In this document: in pieces, positions 27,145 through 35,664 of the stretch
How positions within the stretch are numbered: the first letter of the stretch is position 1
Layout of the letters: every line of letters begins with the position of its first letter
NCBI RefSeq assembly: GCF_014058705.1
Contig: NZ_CP059692.1
Span: forward strand, 3,078,501-3,142,500
Source of the DNA: Aureimonas mangrovi
GTDB lineage: Bacteria; Pseudomonadota; Alphaproteobacteria; Rhizobiales; Rhizobiaceae
Direction: 5' to 3'
Length of the DNA stretch: 64,000 nucleotides
Made by a program: the position numbers and the translations under genes
The notes under the pieces: generated by a model
The model's input: only the letters and a program-made list of their open reading frames with translations
Database searches by the model: none
What the model was told of the DNA's origin: nothing

Positions 27145-27296
27145 GGGTCCCTCCGGCGGCACGTCGCGTTTCCTGTTGGCACAGGACATATACGAAAGCC
27201 GCCACAATCGGCAACGCATTCGTCCGCGGGCGGCGGAACCCCTTCGAAGCCCGGACGCTTCCCTGTTTCAGAGCCCGATTTCGAACGGAGGATCTC

Positions 27297-27548
27297 ATGG
27301 CCGACGAAACCAGCAAGCGCCGCGAAGACGAACGGCTCGACGCGAGCCTCAGCGTGCTCGGCGACGAGGCGAAGGAGCCGCATGTCGGCCGCGTTGGCAG
27401 CGCACCGCGTCCGGCAGACGACGGCGATATGGAAAAGGAGCTGAACCGGGGCGAGCCGGCACCAGAAGGCGGCAATCTCGACCCGAAGAGCCAGCGTGCG
27501 GCGAACGAGGCGATCGCTGACGTCGCCGCCGATGCCGGAAAGCGCTGA
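27297..27548 (+). CDS. Small hydrophilic protein, unknown function
   Basis: 83 aa, MADETSKRREDERLDASLSV onward, very rich in Asp, Glu, Arg, Pro and Gly with no hydrophobic core, so probably disordered. GGAGG five bases before the ATG and a strong terminator 30 bp after the stop support a real gene. No family recognised. Divergent from the oxidase subunit IV gene. Confidence 0.7.
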   Translation: MADETSKRREDERLDASLSVLGDEAKEPHVGRVGSAPRPADDGDMEKELNRGEPAPEGGNLDPKSQRAANEAIADVAADAGKR

Positions 27549-27578
27549 ACAGCGAGTTCACTGCTCTTTGCAATAGAA

Positions 27579-27606
27579 GAGGGGCGCCCGATGAGGCGCC
27601 CCTTTT
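27579..27606 (+). terminator. Rho-independent terminator
   Basis: GAGGGGCGCC (27579-27588) pairs with GGCGCCCCTT (27595-27604), then TTT on the plus strand; serves the 83-aa gene. Confidence 0.85.
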
Positions 27607-27623
27607 CACTGGTTTGACCGCGA

Positions 27624-28187
27624 TCAGGCGGCTTCACGCTTCTCGTGGCGGCCTTCCTCGACCTCCTCGATGATCTTGGCAATGAAGGCCGGAAGATCGT
27701 TGGGGTTGCGCGAGGTGATGAGCGCCTGGTCCGTGACGACCTCTTCGTCGTGCCAACGACCGCCGGCATTGACGATGTCCGTCTTGATCGACTTGTAGGA
27801 CGTGACGTCGCGATCCTTGATGACGCCCGCCTCCACCAGAAGCCAAGGGCCGTGGCAGATCGCGGCAAGCGTCTTCTTGGTGTTGTAGAAATCGTGAACG
27901 AATTTCACGGCGGTTTCATCGGCGCGCAGCTTGTCGGGGTTGATCTGGCCGCCTGGCAGGACGAGCGCGTCGTAGTCGTTGACCGTCACGTCGCTGACGA
28001 GCTTGTCCACGGGAACGCTGTCGCCCCAGTCGGTCTTGTCCCACCCCTTGATCTCGCCGCTCTTGATCGAGATCACCTCGACCGTCGCGCCGGCCGCCTT
28101 CAGCTTCTCGAGGGGCTGCACCAGTTCGGACTGCTCGAAGCCGTCCGTTGCGAGAATGGCAATCCTGGCTTGATTGATGCTCGGCAT
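27624..28187 (-). CDS. DJ-1/PfpI family protein (YhbO-like)
   Basis: 187 aa. The glutamine-amidotransferase-like fold has nucleophilic cysteine in AAICHGPWLLVEAG, the conserved acidic residue in ILATDGFEQSELVQP and the substrate loop PGGQINPDKLRAD. Relatives are stress proteins described as proteases, chaperones or deglycases; which of these applies is unsettled. GGAGA eight bases before ATG 28187 fixes the start. Confidence 0.9.
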   Translation of the reverse strand: MPSINQARIAILATDGFEQSELVQPLEKLKAAGATVEVISIKSGEIKGWDKTDWGDSVPVDKLVSDVTVNDYDALVLPGGQINPDKLRADETAVKFVHDFYNTKKTLAAICHGPWLLVEAGVIKDRDVTSYKSIKTDIVNAGGRWHDEEVVTDQALITSRNPNDLPAFIAKIIEEVEEGRHEKREAA

Positions 28188-28320
28188 CGTACTTGTCTCC
28201 TTCTGTTTCCGCGCACAGGCGGCACGAGACGAGCTCGTGAGGACGCTGCGCTTTGCGGATTCGAGGGGACAACGGCTGCCGAAGATGCGAGTTCCGCGCG
28301 TTGCCGCGCCGCAAGAACAT

Positions 28321-28872
28321 TCAGTGCGCGGGACGATCGCCATCCACCGCGAAGGCCGCATCCGCATAGGAGAACCCCGCGCGCATCATCGCCGCGACGT
28401 CCCGGTCCCGGCGCTCCTCGCGCTCTCTTGCACGGTGTGGGCCGAGGCGACGGCGCCGGGCATAAGCGAGGGCGGCCTCGCGCTCGTCGGTCTCGTCGGC
28501 CGCCATCGCGGCCTCCGCTGTCTCGCGTTCGACACCCTTCTCGGCAAGCTTGGCGGCGGTCTGCCGGCGAGACGCGCCGCGCCGGCGCAGGCTCGCGACC
28601 CGCGCCCGCGCGAACTCCGCGTCGTCGATCAGCTTCAGTTCCAGAAGGCGCGCGAGCGTCTCGTCGATGAGGGCGATGACGTCAGGCGGCTCGCCGTCCC
28701 CGTCGTCGGCTTCGCGCAGCCGACGCGCGGCCTTGCGTTCGAGAACGCGGCGCAGATTGCCGCTCGATGAGGCGTAGCGCTCGAGATAATGGACGGCGGC
28801 GCGGAACAGATAGTCGGCCGTCACCGGCCTTGCCCGCCGCTTCGCCTCGCCGTTCTTCCTCACCGCGCTCAT
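28321..28872 (-). CDS. recX: RecX family regulatory protein
   Basis: 183 aa, helical and strongly basic, with the RecX three-helix repeats: RRVLERKAARR, ARVASLRRRGASRRQTAAKL and AEKGVERETAEAAM, then RRRRLGPHR. RecX binds and inhibits RecA filaments. recA is not in view, so recX is at a separate locus as in many alphaproteobacteria. It starts 41 bp after a ParA-like gene on the same strand. Confidence 0.85.
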   Translation of the reverse strand: MSAVRKNGEAKRRARPVTADYLFRAAVHYLERYASSSGNLRRVLERKAARRLREADDGDGEPPDVIALIDETLARLLELKLIDDAEFARARVASLRRRGASRRQTAAKLAEKGVERETAEAAMAADETDEREAALAYARRRRLGPHRAREREERRDRDVAAMMRAGFSYADAAFAVDGDRPAH

Positions 28873-28913
28873 GCCCTCCGGTTTAGCCGAGAGGGCCGTG
28901 AAGGCAAGGCTCC

Positions 28914-29609
28914 TCAGGCGGCACGGGCGAGCGGCACCGGCGCGCCCTCGGCGGCCTCGCGCCCGAGAAGCCCGACCTCGTAGGCGAGCATCGCCGCTTC
29001 GGCGCGGGCGCGGTCGAGGCCGGGCGCCACACGCTCGTCCAGCGTGAAGATCGTGCCGCCATGCAGGAAGGGCGCCTCGTAGGCCGCGCGTTGGACGAGG
29101 CCGATCGCGAGGCGCCGCGTCGCGCTCTCTTCGACCGTGGCCTCGATGGCGCGTGCGATGCGGCTCGGAATCGCGGTGACGGCGGTCGCCGCAAAGGCAC
29201 GCTCGCGGCCGCGCCGGCCCTTGCCCGCATCAGCGGCCAGCAGGCGATCCGTGACGACGGCCGCGCAGACCGAGAGCGGCGAGAAGCGGACCGGGATCAG
29301 AGCCTTGTCGGCAAGCCGCGCACCGGCGCGGATCGCGTCGGCGCCGTCGCCGCAATCGATGATGGCGACATCACCGCGGCGGCGGGCCGCGCGCACGAGG
29401 CGTTCCAGGCTCGCCTCGTCCTCGGCGGCCTCGACAGTGCAGTGGCGCGGGCGACCGGCCTTCCCGCCCCAGGCGACGAGGTCCGCGTCACGCGAGGCAT
29501 CGATGAGGACGACCGGAATGTCGGCGGCGGAAGCGACGGCGGCGAGCGTCATGGCGAGCGTGGTGGTGCCGGCCGTCTTGAGCGAACCGATCGAGATCAC
29601 AGGGGTCAT
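28914..29609 (-). CDS. Orphan ParA/VirC1-like protein with degenerate Walker A
   Basis: 231 aa with the ParA/MinD fold order: beta-strand, P-loop region, then VVLIDASRDADLVAWG (A' motif) and VAIIDCGDGADAIRAG (B motif), then LIPVRFSPLSVCAAVV. The expected KGGxGKTT is replaced by LKTAGTTT (about residues 10-17): the signature lysine remains, but the P-loop lysine is Thr and one residue is missing, so nucleotide binding is doubtful. AAGGA nine bases ahead supports ATG 29609. No ParB gene is adjacent; recX follows. Compare the long inverted repeat just upstream. Confidence 0.75.
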   Translation of the reverse strand: MTPVISIGSLKTAGTTTLAMTLAAVASAADIPVVLIDASRDADLVAWGGKAGRPRHCTVEAAEDEASLERLVRAARRRGDVAIIDCGDGADAIRAGARLADKALIPVRFSPLSVCAAVVTDRLLAADAGKGRRGRERAFAATAVTAIPSRIARAIEATVEESATRRLAIGLVQRAAYEAPFLHGGTIFTLDERVAPGLDRARAEAAMLAYEVGLLGREAAEGAPVPLARAA

Positions 29610-29918
29610 GCGACACGTTCCTTGAGGCGCGCGTCGGCGATCCTGCGGACAGGCCGGCACGCGGTCGGTTGTGGACGAGGCAGCGGCCGGTCCCGTCGCG
29701 GCGCCGGCGATGCCGGCCTGTCCGCGAACGCCCCACCGGGCTTCCCGCTCAAGGGACGCTATAGAGCGGACATTGACCGAAGCTTATGGTTAACGAGGCA
29801 TTAATGGGGCAAGCGGCCTGACGGCATGTCGCGCACCGGCTGCCGCCAGGCGCTCTCCCCAAGCCGCCTCTCTGAGCGTAGAAGAGCGGCCGGACGTTCC
29901 ATCCTCATGCAGGCCGCC
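29610..29918. other. 309-bp intergenic region between ParA-like and C26 hydrolase genes
   Basis: No gene seen. It contains a 15-bp inverted repeat (29645-29725, listed separately) on the ParA side and an AT-richer stretch around 29770-29805 (GGTTAACGAGGCATTAAT) that may hold the promoter of the rightward gene. Confidence 0.5.
29645..29725. repeat. 15-bp perfect inverted repeat with 51-bp spacer
   Basis: GCGGACAGGCCGGCA (29645-29659) is repeated in exact inversion as TGCCGGCCTGTCCGC (29711-29725). It lies 36 bp upstream of the ParA-like gene. It could be a protein-binding site pair, a leader hairpin, or a centromere-like site. Confidence 0.7.
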
Positions 29919-30677
29919 ATGACCGAGCCCCTCCTCGTCGCCGTTCCAGCAGACGTGCGATCCTTCGAGAACTACTCCTGGCATGCGAGCCCGGACACCT
30001 ACCTGAAGGCGATCCTCTCGGTCGCCGGGGCGGTGCCGGTGATCGTGCCCGCGATCGAAGGCATCGACATCGGCGCGCTCCTCTCGCGCTTCGACGGCGT
30101 CCTGACCACCGGGTCTGCAACGAACGTGCATCCCGAGCGCTACGGCGCGAGTGCGAGCCCGGCCCACGAGCCTTACGATCCGGCGCGCGACACGCTGTCG
30201 CTCGCGATAATCGACGAGGCGTTGAAGCGCGAGATGCCGCTTCTGGCGATCTGCCGCGGCCATCAGGAAATGAACGTCGCCTTCGGCGGCACGCTCGCCA
30301 CGGAGATCCAGACCCTGGACGGGCGCGCCGACCACCGCGCGCCGACCGCGCCCGAGCAGGCCGAGCGTTTCGCGTTGCGCCATACCGTGGAGGTCGCCAA
30401 GGGCGGGCGCCTCGCCGCGATCGTCGGCGAGGCGCCGTTCGAGGTGAATTCGCTGCATCGGCAGGCCGTGGACCGGCTGGGCGAGGGCCTCGTGGCCGAG
30501 GCCCTCGCGGAGGACGGCACGGTCGAGGCGATCGCCCCGCGCGATGCGAAGGGATTCGCGCTCGGCGTTCAATGGCACCCGGAATACTGGGCGGCGAGCG
30601 ACCCAGCCTCGGCCGCGATCTTCCGTGCCTTCGGCGAGGCCTGCCGGCTCTACCGCGACGCGCAGAGGTCGCGCTAG
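29919..30677 (+). CDS. Gamma-glutamyl-gamma-aminobutyrate hydrolase family (peptidase C26)
   Basis: 252 aa class I glutamine-amidotransferase fold. The nucleophile is Cys in LLAICRGHQEMNVAFGG, with LTTGSATNVHPERYG upstream and the His-x-Glu of LGVQWHPEYWA downstream. PuuD relatives cleave gamma-glutamyl-GABA in putrescine degradation; an ornithine decarboxylase gene lies 5 kb away, but no puuA/B/C genes are in view, so the substrate is open. ATG 29919 or 29907 could be the start. The stop codon shares a CTAG palindrome with the convergent nicO-type gene. Confidence 0.85.
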   Translation: MTEPLLVAVPADVRSFENYSWHASPDTYLKAILSVAGAVPVIVPAIEGIDIGALLSRFDGVLTTGSATNVHPERYGASASPAHEPYDPARDTLSLAIIDEALKREMPLLAICRGHQEMNVAFGGTLATEIQTLDGRADHRAPTAPEQAERFALRHTVEVAKGGRLAAIVGEAPFEVNSLHRQAVDRLGEGLVAEALAEDGTVEAIAPRDAKGFALGVQWHPEYWAASDPASAAIFRAFGEACRLYRDAQRSR

Positions 30678-31717
30678 AGCCGCAGGCTGCCGATCAGGAG
30701 TGCGAGGCCGAGCAGCATCAGTAGGCTCGCGCCCGCGACCTCGATGACGTCCTGCACAAGCCGCGCCCGACCGCTGCCGAAGCGCAGGGCCGCGCCTTTC
30801 GAGAAGACGGCCAAAGCGGCGAGCGCGGAGACCGTGATCGCCGTGCCGGCCGCCATCGCGAAGACCGACAGGACGCCCGCGAGATAGAGCCCGTTGACCA
30901 GCGAAAAGGTCAGGACGACGATCGCGCCCGAACACGGCCGCAGCCCCACCGCGATGACGGCCGAGGTAGCGGAGCGAAGGCCGAGGCGCTCGCCTCCGAG
31001 CATTGCGGGATCGGCGATGTGCGAGCGCCCGCAGTCGCAGTCATCGCCGCTCGGATCGACACAGACCGAAGCGGCGAAGCCACCGGATGCCGGGCGCATG
31101 AGCGGTCCGGCGCGATTCTGGCCGGAAAAGCGTCCCGCGCCCTCGAAGGCGAGGCCCGCCGAGGAAAAGGCGGGCGCGCGCTCGGCCCGGCGGCGCAAAA
31201 GCGCGCGGGCCTTCGCGAAGAGCAGCCAGACCCCGAAGCCGGCAACCAGCGCGTAGGAGACAAGTTCGAGCGCGAAGCCCGCCTGCGTCATCGAGACGGA
31301 CGTGCCGCGCAGGAGATACCAGCCCGCGCCGACCAGCAGCAGCGCCGTCAGGGCCTGAACGAAGGCAGAAACGACAGACAGTGCGATGCCGCGCCTCAAC
31401 TGCACCTCGTTCGCCAGCATGTAGGACGAGATCACCGCCTTGCCGTGACCGGGGCCGGCTGCATGGAACACGCCGTAGACGAAGGACAGACCGACGAGCC
31501 ACCACAAGCCCGAGGAGCCGTTGCGGATACCGACGAGCGCCGCCCGCAGGCCGGCGAAGAAGCTCTGCTGCTGAGTTGCGATCCAGGTGAAGAGCGCGCC
31601 GGAGCCCGGCTGAACGGCGACCTCCGCGTTGCCGATGCCGAGCGAGGACTGGGCCAATGCCGGCGCGGCGGCAAGGCAGAGCCCGGCAAGAAGGATCGTG
31701 CCGCTCAGCCGGCGCAT
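30674..31717 (-). CDS. Nickel/cobalt exporter, NicO/RcnA-like permease
   Basis: 347 aa with a signal-like first helix (ending APALAQ), about six membrane helices, the family motif VYGVFHAAGPGHGKAVISSY and a second signature AVGLRPCSGAIVVLTFSLVN. The loop between (about residues 175-235) is rich in Ser/Gly/Asp with several cysteines (CVDPSGDDCDCG) and may bind metal. It overlaps the 3' end of the DUF1007 gene by 13 bp, indicating translational coupling. DUF1007-NicO pairs are common; the metal could be Ni, Co or Zn. Confidence 0.87.
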   Translation of the reverse strand: MRRLSGTILLAGLCLAAAPALAQSSLGIGNAEVAVQPGSGALFTWIATQQQSFFAGLRAALVGIRNGSSGLWWLVGLSFVYGVFHAAGPGHGKAVISSYMLANEVQLRRGIALSVVSAFVQALTALLLVGAGWYLLRGTSVSMTQAGFALELVSYALVAGFGVWLLFAKARALLRRRAERAPAFSSAGLAFEGAGRFSGQNRAGPLMRPASGGFAASVCVDPSGDDCDCGRSHIADPAMLGGERLGLRSATSAVIAVGLRPCSGAIVVLTFSLVNGLYLAGVLSVFAMAAGTAITVSALAALAVFSKGAALRFGSGRARLVQDVIEVAGASLLMLLGLALLIGSLRL

Positions 31718-32376
31718 GAAACGCGCGCCTTCGTGGAAAGGACGCTGCCCCACTCGACCCCGTCTTCCGGGACGGACTGGTTGGGATCCAGCATCGAGAT
31801 GCTGGCCATCCAGTCCGCAGCGGCCGCATCGGGGTCCGGCACGTCGATGGCCTTGGTGCATGTGGACGGCAGGTCGAAGAGCTCGAACGCGGTGTCATCG
31901 ATGAAGTCGAAGGCGACGAAGAAACTGTCGTCGAAGACCGAGAAGGTGACGGCTGTCGTCTTCAGGTCCACCGTCTCGTCGGCCATCATCTCGAAGAACA
32001 TGATGAGCTGGCCGTCCTGCCAGAGCGTTCGGATCTGGTCCGGCGGGCGCATCTTCACCTCGCGGCCGGGTATCTCGACGAAGGTGTAGAAACCCCATTC
32101 GGCGATGGATTCGCGCACCACCGCGCCGACGGCCGCAAGTTCCTCCTCGTCGAGGACGCCGTCGGCATTCTTGTCGAAGTCGAAGAGGACGGAGGACGAG
32201 AAGAGCTCATCCATGCGCCAGATGTTGCGCACCGAACGCAGCGTACCGTCCTCGGTGCCGACGATCTCCATGCGCGAGTCGGCGAAGACATGCGGGTGGG
32301 CGGCGACGCCCGCCGCCGTCCCGAGGAGTGCCGCGGCCGCGGTGGCCGCGCGCGCAGCGATGGATCTCTGTGTCAT
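31705..32376 (-). CDS. DUF1007 periplasmic protein with EF-hand-like loop
   Basis: 223 aa, signal peptide, mature start AHPHVFADSRMEI, the usual N-terminal His-Pro-His of DUF1007. Residues near 65-80 form DFDKNADGVLDEEEL, a good EF-hand calcium loop. The C-terminal half is beta-rich with VFDDSFFVAFDF. Found beside NicO-type permeases and probably a metal-delivery or sensing partner. AAGG before ATG 32376 supports the start. First gene of a coupled pair. Confidence 0.85.
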   Translation of the reverse strand: MTQRSIAARAATAAAALLGTAAGVAAHPHVFADSRMEIVGTEDGTLRSVRNIWRMDELFSSSVLFDFDKNADGVLDEEELAAVGAVVRESIAEWGFYTFVEIPGREVKMRPPDQIRTLWQDGQLIMFFEMMADETVDLKTTAVTFSVFDDSFFVAFDFIDDTAFELFDLPSTCTKAIDVPDPDAAAADWMASISMLDPNQSVPEDGVEWGSVLSTKARVSCAG

Positions 32377-32434
32377 CAAGGACCTTCCCGCTCTCAGCCC
32401 CGGCTTTGGCGCGAAAGAATGGCCCAAGTTGGGA

Positions 32435-32455
32435 GGCGCCCGTCACTCGGGCGCC
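32435..32455 (-). terminator. Inverted repeat after the DASS transporter gene (possible terminator)
   Basis: GGCGCCCG (32435-32442) / CGGGCGCC (32448-32455), nine bases past the stop. No T-tract follows, so factor-dependent or weak termination is likely. Confidence 0.45.
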
Positions 32456-32463
32456 CCTTCGGA

Positions 32464-33966
32464 TCAGGACGGCGTGACGGCCCGGGCCGGCACCCAGTCC
32501 GGCAACTCGCCGAGCGTGACGCCGAAGAATGTCAGCATCAGGCCGTAGGCGAGCGTGGAGATCACGACCATGGCCAGGAGGTTCAGCCACAGGCCCTGGC
32601 GTGCCATCTGCGGGATGGTGACGTAGCCTGACGCAAAGACCAGCGCGTTCGGGGGCGTCGCCACCGGCAGCATGAAGGCCATTGAGGCAGCCAACGCGGC
32701 CGGCACGGTCAGGAGCAGCGGGTTCTCCCCGAGGCTGACGGCGAGCGCCGCGAGCAGAGGGATGAAGGCCGCCGCCGTCGCAGTGTTCGAGGTGAACTCG
32801 GTGAGGATCAGGACGACCACCGTGACGACCACGACGATGCCGATCAGCGGCAGCGGGCCGGCGATCACGCCGAGCTGGTCGCCGATCCAGACGTCGAGCC
32901 CCGTCGAGGTGACGGCTGCCGCCAGCGACAGGCCGCCGCCAAACAGGATCAGCACGCCCCACGGCAGGCGCTTGGCGCCGTCCCAGTCGATCAGCGCGCC
33001 GCCCTTCGCATCGCCCGAGGGGATGAGGAAGAGGGCAAGTGCCGCGAGGATCGCGATCGAGGTGTCGTTGAGGCCCGGGATGAAATCGTCGAGCACCGTG
33101 CGGAAGGTCCAGGCGAGCGCAGTGACGAGGAAGACGATCCCGACGCGGATTTCGGCCGGCGACCACCGGCCGAGCGCGGTCAGCTCGCGCTCGAAGAGTT
33201 CGGCTGCGTTCTCGACCTCGCCGCGGTCGAGGCGGATCGAGAAGCGCGTGAGGAAGAGCCAGGCGCCGAAGAGCATGACGAGGGCCACCGGCACGCCGAT
33301 GATCATCCAGCGCGCGAAGCCGAGGTCGTAGCCGTAGGACTGGTTCAGCGCGCCGGCCAGAAGGGCGTTGGGCGGCGTGCCGATGAGCGTCGCGACGCCG
33401 CCGATGGAGGCGGCGTAGGCGATGGCGAGCATCAGCGCGAGAGAGAAGCGCGCCGAGCTTTCGCGCCCTTCCATCAGCCCTGCGACCGAGACGGCGACAG
33501 GCAGCATCATCACCGCCGTCGCCGTGTTGGAGACCCACATCGAGACGAAGGCGGTGGCGATCATGAAGCCACCGACGATCCGGTGCTGCTGCGAGCCGGT
33601 GCGCGAGACGATGTTGAGCGCGATGCGCCGGTGCAGGCTCCAGCGCTCCATCGCCAGTGCCAGCACGAAGCCGCCCAGGAACAGGAAGATGATCGGATCG
33701 CCGTAAGGCGCGGTCGCCGCGCCCGCCGTCGTTGCACCGAGCGTGGGGAAGAGGGCGATGGGCACCAGCGCCGTCGCCGGCACCGGGATCGCCTCGGTAA
33801 TCCACCACACGATCATCAAGGCCGCGACGGCGACGACTGACCAGGCGGCCGGATCGAGACCGGCAGGCGCCGGCAGGAACAGAAGGACCAGAAAGATCGC
33901 GGCACCGATGAGAAGCGGGATCGGCTTCATCGGAAAGCGGTCGTCAGAGACGATCTTGTCTGCCAT
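32464..33966 (-). CDS. SLC13/DASS family anion:Na+ symporter
   Basis: 500 aa, about twelve membrane helices. Both Ser-Asn-Thr substrate/sodium motifs are present, SNTATAVMMLP (first half) and SNTATAAAFIP (second half), with the partner hairpins ATLIGTPPNAL and LPVATPPNALVFASGY. DASS members carry dicarboxylates, citrate, sulfate or phosphate with sodium; the exact anion cannot be told. It stands upstream of, and 87 bp from, the DUF1007 gene. Confidence 0.9.
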   Translation of the reverse strand: MADKIVSDDRFPMKPIPLLIGAAIFLVLLFLPAPAGLDPAAWSVVAVAALMIVWWITEAIPVPATALVPIALFPTLGATTAGAATAPYGDPIIFLFLGGFVLALAMERWSLHRRIALNIVSRTGSQQHRIVGGFMIATAFVSMWVSNTATAVMMLPVAVSVAGLMEGRESSARFSLALMLAIAYAASIGGVATLIGTPPNALLAGALNQSYGYDLGFARWMIIGVPVALVMLFGAWLFLTRFSIRLDRGEVENAAELFERELTALGRWSPAEIRVGIVFLVTALAWTFRTVLDDFIPGLNDTSIAILAALALFLIPSGDAKGGALIDWDGAKRLPWGVLILFGGGLSLAAAVTSTGLDVWIGDQLGVIAGPLPLIGIVVVVTVVVLILTEFTSNTATAAAFIPLLAALAVSLGENPLLLTVPAALAASMAFMLPVATPPNALVFASGYVTIPQMARQGLWLNLLAMVVISTLAYGLMLTFFGVTLGELPDWVPARAVTPS

Positions 33967-34047
33967 GTCTGTTTGTCCTCCTCACGCACGGTCGAAGCGG
34001 CGCGAATGCCCGTCCGCGCGGGTAACGTCAAGTCCGAGACGACGCGC

Positions 34048-34566
34048 TCAGCGCAAAACGACGACCTGCGCGCCGACATGGACGCGCTCGAAAAGGTCCA
34101 TGACATCCGCGTTGCGCATCCGGAAGCAGCCGGCAGAAGCGGCTGAGCCGATCGAGTTCGGCGAGTTCGTCCCGTGGATGCGGTAGGTCCCCCAGCCGAG
34201 GTTGATTGCCCGTACGCCGAGGGGGTTGGACGGGCCGGGACCGACCGAGGCCGGCAGGCGCGGGTTCGCCTTGCGCATGGAGGGCGTCGGCACCCAGGTC
34301 GGATCGACGCGCTTCTTCGACACCCAGCTCTTCCCGAACCATTGCTCGCTCGGCTTGCCGACGGCGATCTCGTAGCGCAGCGCCGTCTCCGGGGCGGTGA
34401 CGAGGAAGAGCTGGCGCGCGCCGGTCATCACGACAATCGTGCCTGGCTCGTAGTCGCCCAGAAAGATCGTCTCGCGCGGATCGGGCACCGGCTCGCCGGC
34501 AGCGAAGGCCGGCCCGGCGACAAGAGCGGCCGCGGCCTGCAGAAGAACCCGTCGTGTGATACGCAT
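34048..34566 (-). CDS. L,D-transpeptidase (YkuD), exported, short form
   Basis: 172 aa with a signal peptide (MRITRRVLLQAAAALVAGP, cleaved at about AFA) and the catalytic block HGTNSPNSIGSAASAGCFRM; the cysteine nucleophile and histidine are present. This is the compact ErfK/YbiS-type domain of rhizobia. The product probably acts on peptidoglycan in the periplasm. Between a DASS transporter and a LysR gene, all on the minus strand. Confidence 0.92.
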   Translation of the reverse strand: MRITRRVLLQAAAALVAGPAFAAGEPVPDPRETIFLGDYEPGTIVVMTGARQLFLVTAPETALRYEIAVGKPSEQWFGKSWVSKKRVDPTWVPTPSMRKANPRLPASVGPGPSNPLGVRAINLGWGTYRIHGTNSPNSIGSAASAGCFRMRNADVMDLFERVHVGAQVVVLR

Positions 34567-34590
34567 CGCCGGCTCCGAGAAATGAACGCG

Positions 34591-35523
34591 TCACGCCTCG
34601 GCGGGGACTTCCTCCACCTCGCGCGACATCTCATTCTTGCGGAACCAGCTTGCCAAGAAGTCAACGAAGACGCGCGTGCGCGCCGGCAGATGACGGCGGT
34701 GCGGGAAGACGGCGTAGATTCCGGCCCCGCGCGGCATGTAGTCGGCAAGGACGCGCACGAGCCGCCCGGAGGCGAGATCGTCTCGGACGATGAACTCCGG
34801 CGCGAGCGAGAAGCCGAGGCCCGCGAGCGTCGCGGCGCGCACCGTGACGGGCGAATTCGCGCTGAAGCGCCCCGCGACATTGACCGTAATCGCCTCGCCC
34901 GACACCGGATCGAGGAAGGTCCAGTTGTTGAGCGCCCGCGCGTTGGAATCGATCACGACCGGCAGGCTCGAGAGTTCGTTCGGATGGCTAGGGACCCCGT
35001 GTTTCTCGATGAGGGCCGGACTTGCACAGATGGCGAAGTCGAGCTGCGCAAGGCGCCGGGCGATCAGCGCAGAGTCATTCAGCCGCGTCATGCGGATCGC
35101 AACATCGAACCCCTCCTCCACCAGATTGACGAAGTTGTCGTCCAGATGGATGTCGAGAGAGATATCGGGATGGGCGAGCGAGAACTCGACCAGCGAGAGA
35201 CCGAGATCGGCGTCTCCGAAGGTGCGTGCAGCTGTCACGCGGATCGCGCCTCGCGCCTCGCCGGTCGCCTCGCGCGCCGCGTCGTTGGCTGCCTGAAGGT
35301 CGGCGAGGATCGCCGTCGCACGGGCGAGATAAACCTCGCCAGCCGCCGTCAGCGCCACCTGCCGCGTCGTGCGGTTGATGAGAAGCGCGCCGAGCTCGTC
35401 CTCCAGCTCGCGGACGTATTTCGAGATCAGCGCCTTGGACCGCCCCGTCTTGCGCGCAGCCGCCGAGAAGCCGCCGTTCTCGACGACCGAAATGAAGGCA
35501 CGCATGCGCGTGAGAGTATCCAT
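34591..35523 (-). CDS. LysR-family transcriptional regulator
   Basis: 310 aa. The helix-turn-helix near residues 18-40 is GFSAAARKTGRSKALISKYV; the effector domain has the CrgA-like pattern HLDDNFVNLVEEGFDVAIRM. ATG 35523 starts the standard MDTLTRMRAFISVVENGGFS; the frame runs much further upstream through the decarboxylase leader and is not coding there. The target is not evident; the divergent decarboxylase unit is one possibility. Confidence 0.88.
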   Translation of the reverse strand: MDTLTRMRAFISVVENGGFSAAARKTGRSKALISKYVRELEDELGALLINRTTRQVALTAAGEVYLARATAILADLQAANDAAREATGEARGAIRVTAARTFGDADLGLSLVEFSLAHPDISLDIHLDDNFVNLVEEGFDVAIRMTRLNDSALIARRLAQLDFAICASPALIEKHGVPSHPNELSSLPVVIDSNARALNNWTFLDPVSGEAITVNVAGRFSANSPVTVRAATLAGLGFSLAPEFIVRDDLASGRLVRVLADYMPRGAGIYAVFPHRRHLPARTRVFVDFLASWFRKNEMSREVEEVPAEA

Positions 35524-35629
35524 GCGGCGTTTGAGCTCCCCTCGCCCGGTCCATGCGGCGATGAGGCCGCATGGCTTGCGCGAGTCTGTCCAGCGCCGCG
35601 AGAAAATCAATGGTGTCGCGATTTTCCGG

Positions 35630-35658
35630 TTGTTTGTGACAACGCGTTTTTCTATATC
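35630..35658 (+). promoter_or_regulatory. Candidate promoter of the ornithine decarboxylase leader
   Basis: TTGTTT (35630-35635), 17-bp spacer, TATATC (35653-35658). Start of transcription would fall near 35665, giving a leader of about 380 nt. Confidence 0.55.
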
Positions 35659-35664
35659 GCGGCT

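Noticed and set aside
32207..33808. Minus-strand open frame of 533 codons overlapping the DASS transporter
   Set aside because: Same strand, other frame; Arg/His-rich, while the DASS frame carries both SNT motifs.
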